Origin: Cryptomeria japonica
Lineage: Eukaryota; Streptophyta; Pinopsida; Cupressales; Cupressaceae
Direction: 5' to 3'
NCBI RefSeq assembly: GCF_030272615.1
Contig: NW_026729302.1
Coordinates: 15,001 to 45,000 of the forward strand
DNA: 30,000 bases
Shown here: positions 28,766 to 30,000 of the stretch, piece after piece
Position numbering within the stretch: position 1 is the first letter of the stretch
Layout: the number at the start of each line of letters is the position of its first letter
Notes under the pieces: model-generated
What the model saw: only the letters and a program-made list of their open reading frames with translations
Told to the model about the DNA's origin: nothing
Database searches by the model: none
Made by a program: the position numbers and the translations under genes

Positions 28766-30000
28766 GCACCCACCCTGGCCAAGGTGGGTCACGGGGTGGG
28801 TCCTAGGGTGGGTAACGGGGTGGGTACTAAGGTGCGTGCCAAGGTGGGTCATGGGGTGGGTGCCAAGGTGGGCACCAGGGTGGGTGTGCACCAACCCTAG
28901 CCAGGGTAGGTCACGGGGTGGTTGTCGGGGTGGGCGTCAAGGAGCCAAGGTGGGTGGCAAGTAGCCAAGTTGCGTGCCAAGGTGGGTGTCGGGGTGGGTG
29001 CCAAGGATCCAAGGTGGGTGCCAAGGAACCAAGGTGGGTGTCTGGGTGGGTGCCGAGGTGGGAGCCAGGGTGGGTCCCAAGGTGAGTGCAAAGGTGGGTG
29101 CCAGGGTCAAGGTGAGTGCCAATGTGGGTTCCAAGGTGCCAGGGTCAGGGTGAGTGCCAATGTGGGTTCAAAGGTGCTAAGTTGGGTGCGAGGTTGGGTG
29201 CGAGGGTGGGTGGGTGCCAAGGTGTGCTAGGTGGAAGCCCGGGTGGGTCGGCATCCCATGGGTGTCGAGTTGGGTGCCTGATGGGTGCTTCTTGTCAAGT
29301 TTTAGTCGTCGGGACTCATTTCGAGCCTTAGAGGTCGTTTCTTGTCCGGTTGCCCTGTCTTCGACCTGGGAACCCAATTTTGGTCCTCGGGTCCCATTTT
29401 TTTTTGTCTCGCATCCCACTTTTGGCCTGTGGCCTTTTCGGGGTCGATTCTCGTTTTGGGCATCAGAGCATGTTTCTTCTCCTAAAACCCAATATTTGTT
29501 TATTAAGTCTCGGAACACATTTTTGTTCTCGTGGACCCATCATGGGTCTTGGAACGCATTTGTGGTCCTTGGGTCCCATTTTGCATCCCGAAACTTGTGT
29601 TTTGGTGCTTGATCCCTATTTTGGGTGCCCACCTTGCACCAAGTGCGCACCCGGGGCAAACCGAGCGCCTTGGTGCACCGGGGCAAGATCGAGCGTGCAC
29701 CCGAGGCGCCCCGAACATGCACCAAGGTGCACTCGGCCCACATGTGAGCGCAGGTCGTTGCGCCCGAGGTGGTGTGTGGGCACCGCGTTGCAGACGGGAC
29801 ACTGCACGCACACGACGCCCCGTCCAGGTGCACGCACGTAGGCCGGGCCGGGTGCACACCCGACGCCCTAGCAAGGTGCGCGCACCCGGGCAGGGCTCAC
29901 ACTTGGCGAACGGGGCGCACTTCGCGAGGGAGGGTGTGCACCTCGACGGGGGTGGGTGGCCGGGGTGGATTCGCACGTGGGTCGCGGTTTGCTAAGTACA
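28766..30000 (+). repeat. 6-kb 5S rDNA higher-order unit 4 (partial)
   Basis: G-rich 28766-29288 (quadruplex-type motif at 28793-28812), T-rich segment 29289-29622 and most of the 5S leader 29623-30000. It has G at the site where unit 3 has A. The window stops at TAAGTACA, so by alignment the fourth 5S gene would begin at 30021, just outside. Confidence 0.96.

Overview
This window holds ribosomal-spacer DNA from a land plant and no protein-coding gene that I can support. The clearest landmark is a 5S rRNA gene present three times on the + strand (11919, 17952, 23987); a fourth should start about 21 bases past the window's end. Its variable positions (CAGCGTTAGTGCACC near the 5' end, GGGCCGGAG and CTCCCGGGAAGTCCCGG further on) fit gymnosperm or other non-flowering land plants better than flowering plants. 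That placement comes from remembered family knowledge, not a search.

Layout. (1) 1-4699: 25 tandem copies of a 188-bp GC-rich repeat, running off the left edge. (2) 4700-6060: decayed relatives of that repeat interleaved with three copies of a promoter-like box, each with an adjacent inverted repeat. (3) 6061-6468: short direct repeats. (4) 6469-9240: an array of ten more promoter-like modules in a 311-bp family and a 157-bp family, split by a 38/52-bp minisatellite at 7581-8205. (5) 9241-9455: GGTGCNCC-rich DNA ending in a module remnant without its promoter box. (6) 9456-10663: a degenerate G-rich GGGTGGGTGCC array. (7) 10664-30000: a higher-order tandem repeat of about 6034 bp, three full units and a partial fourth, each with one 5S gene.

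Read on the minus strand, all thirteen promoter-like boxes match the plant RNA polymerase I start consensus (TATATA followed by a G run): CTTATATAGGGG, usually followed by AGG. The simplest interpretation is a long 35S rDNA intergenic spacer read leftward. On that view the 18S gene lies left of the window, the 188-bp array is 5' external transcribed spacer, the box at 5059 is the gene promoter, the other twelve are spacer promoters, and the 5S genes sit upstream on the opposite strand. This would be linked (L-type) 5S-35S organisation with several 5S copies per spacer and an unusually long 5S unit. No 18S, 5.8S or 25S sequence is visible, so the 35S assignment is inference.

The 6-kb units are nearly identical to one another (I saw fewer than about ten differences among full units), which implies recent amplification or strong homogenisation. 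Much of the right two-thirds is built from the perfect palindrome GGTGCGCACC and its variants, which also occurs in the minisatellite inside the promoter array.
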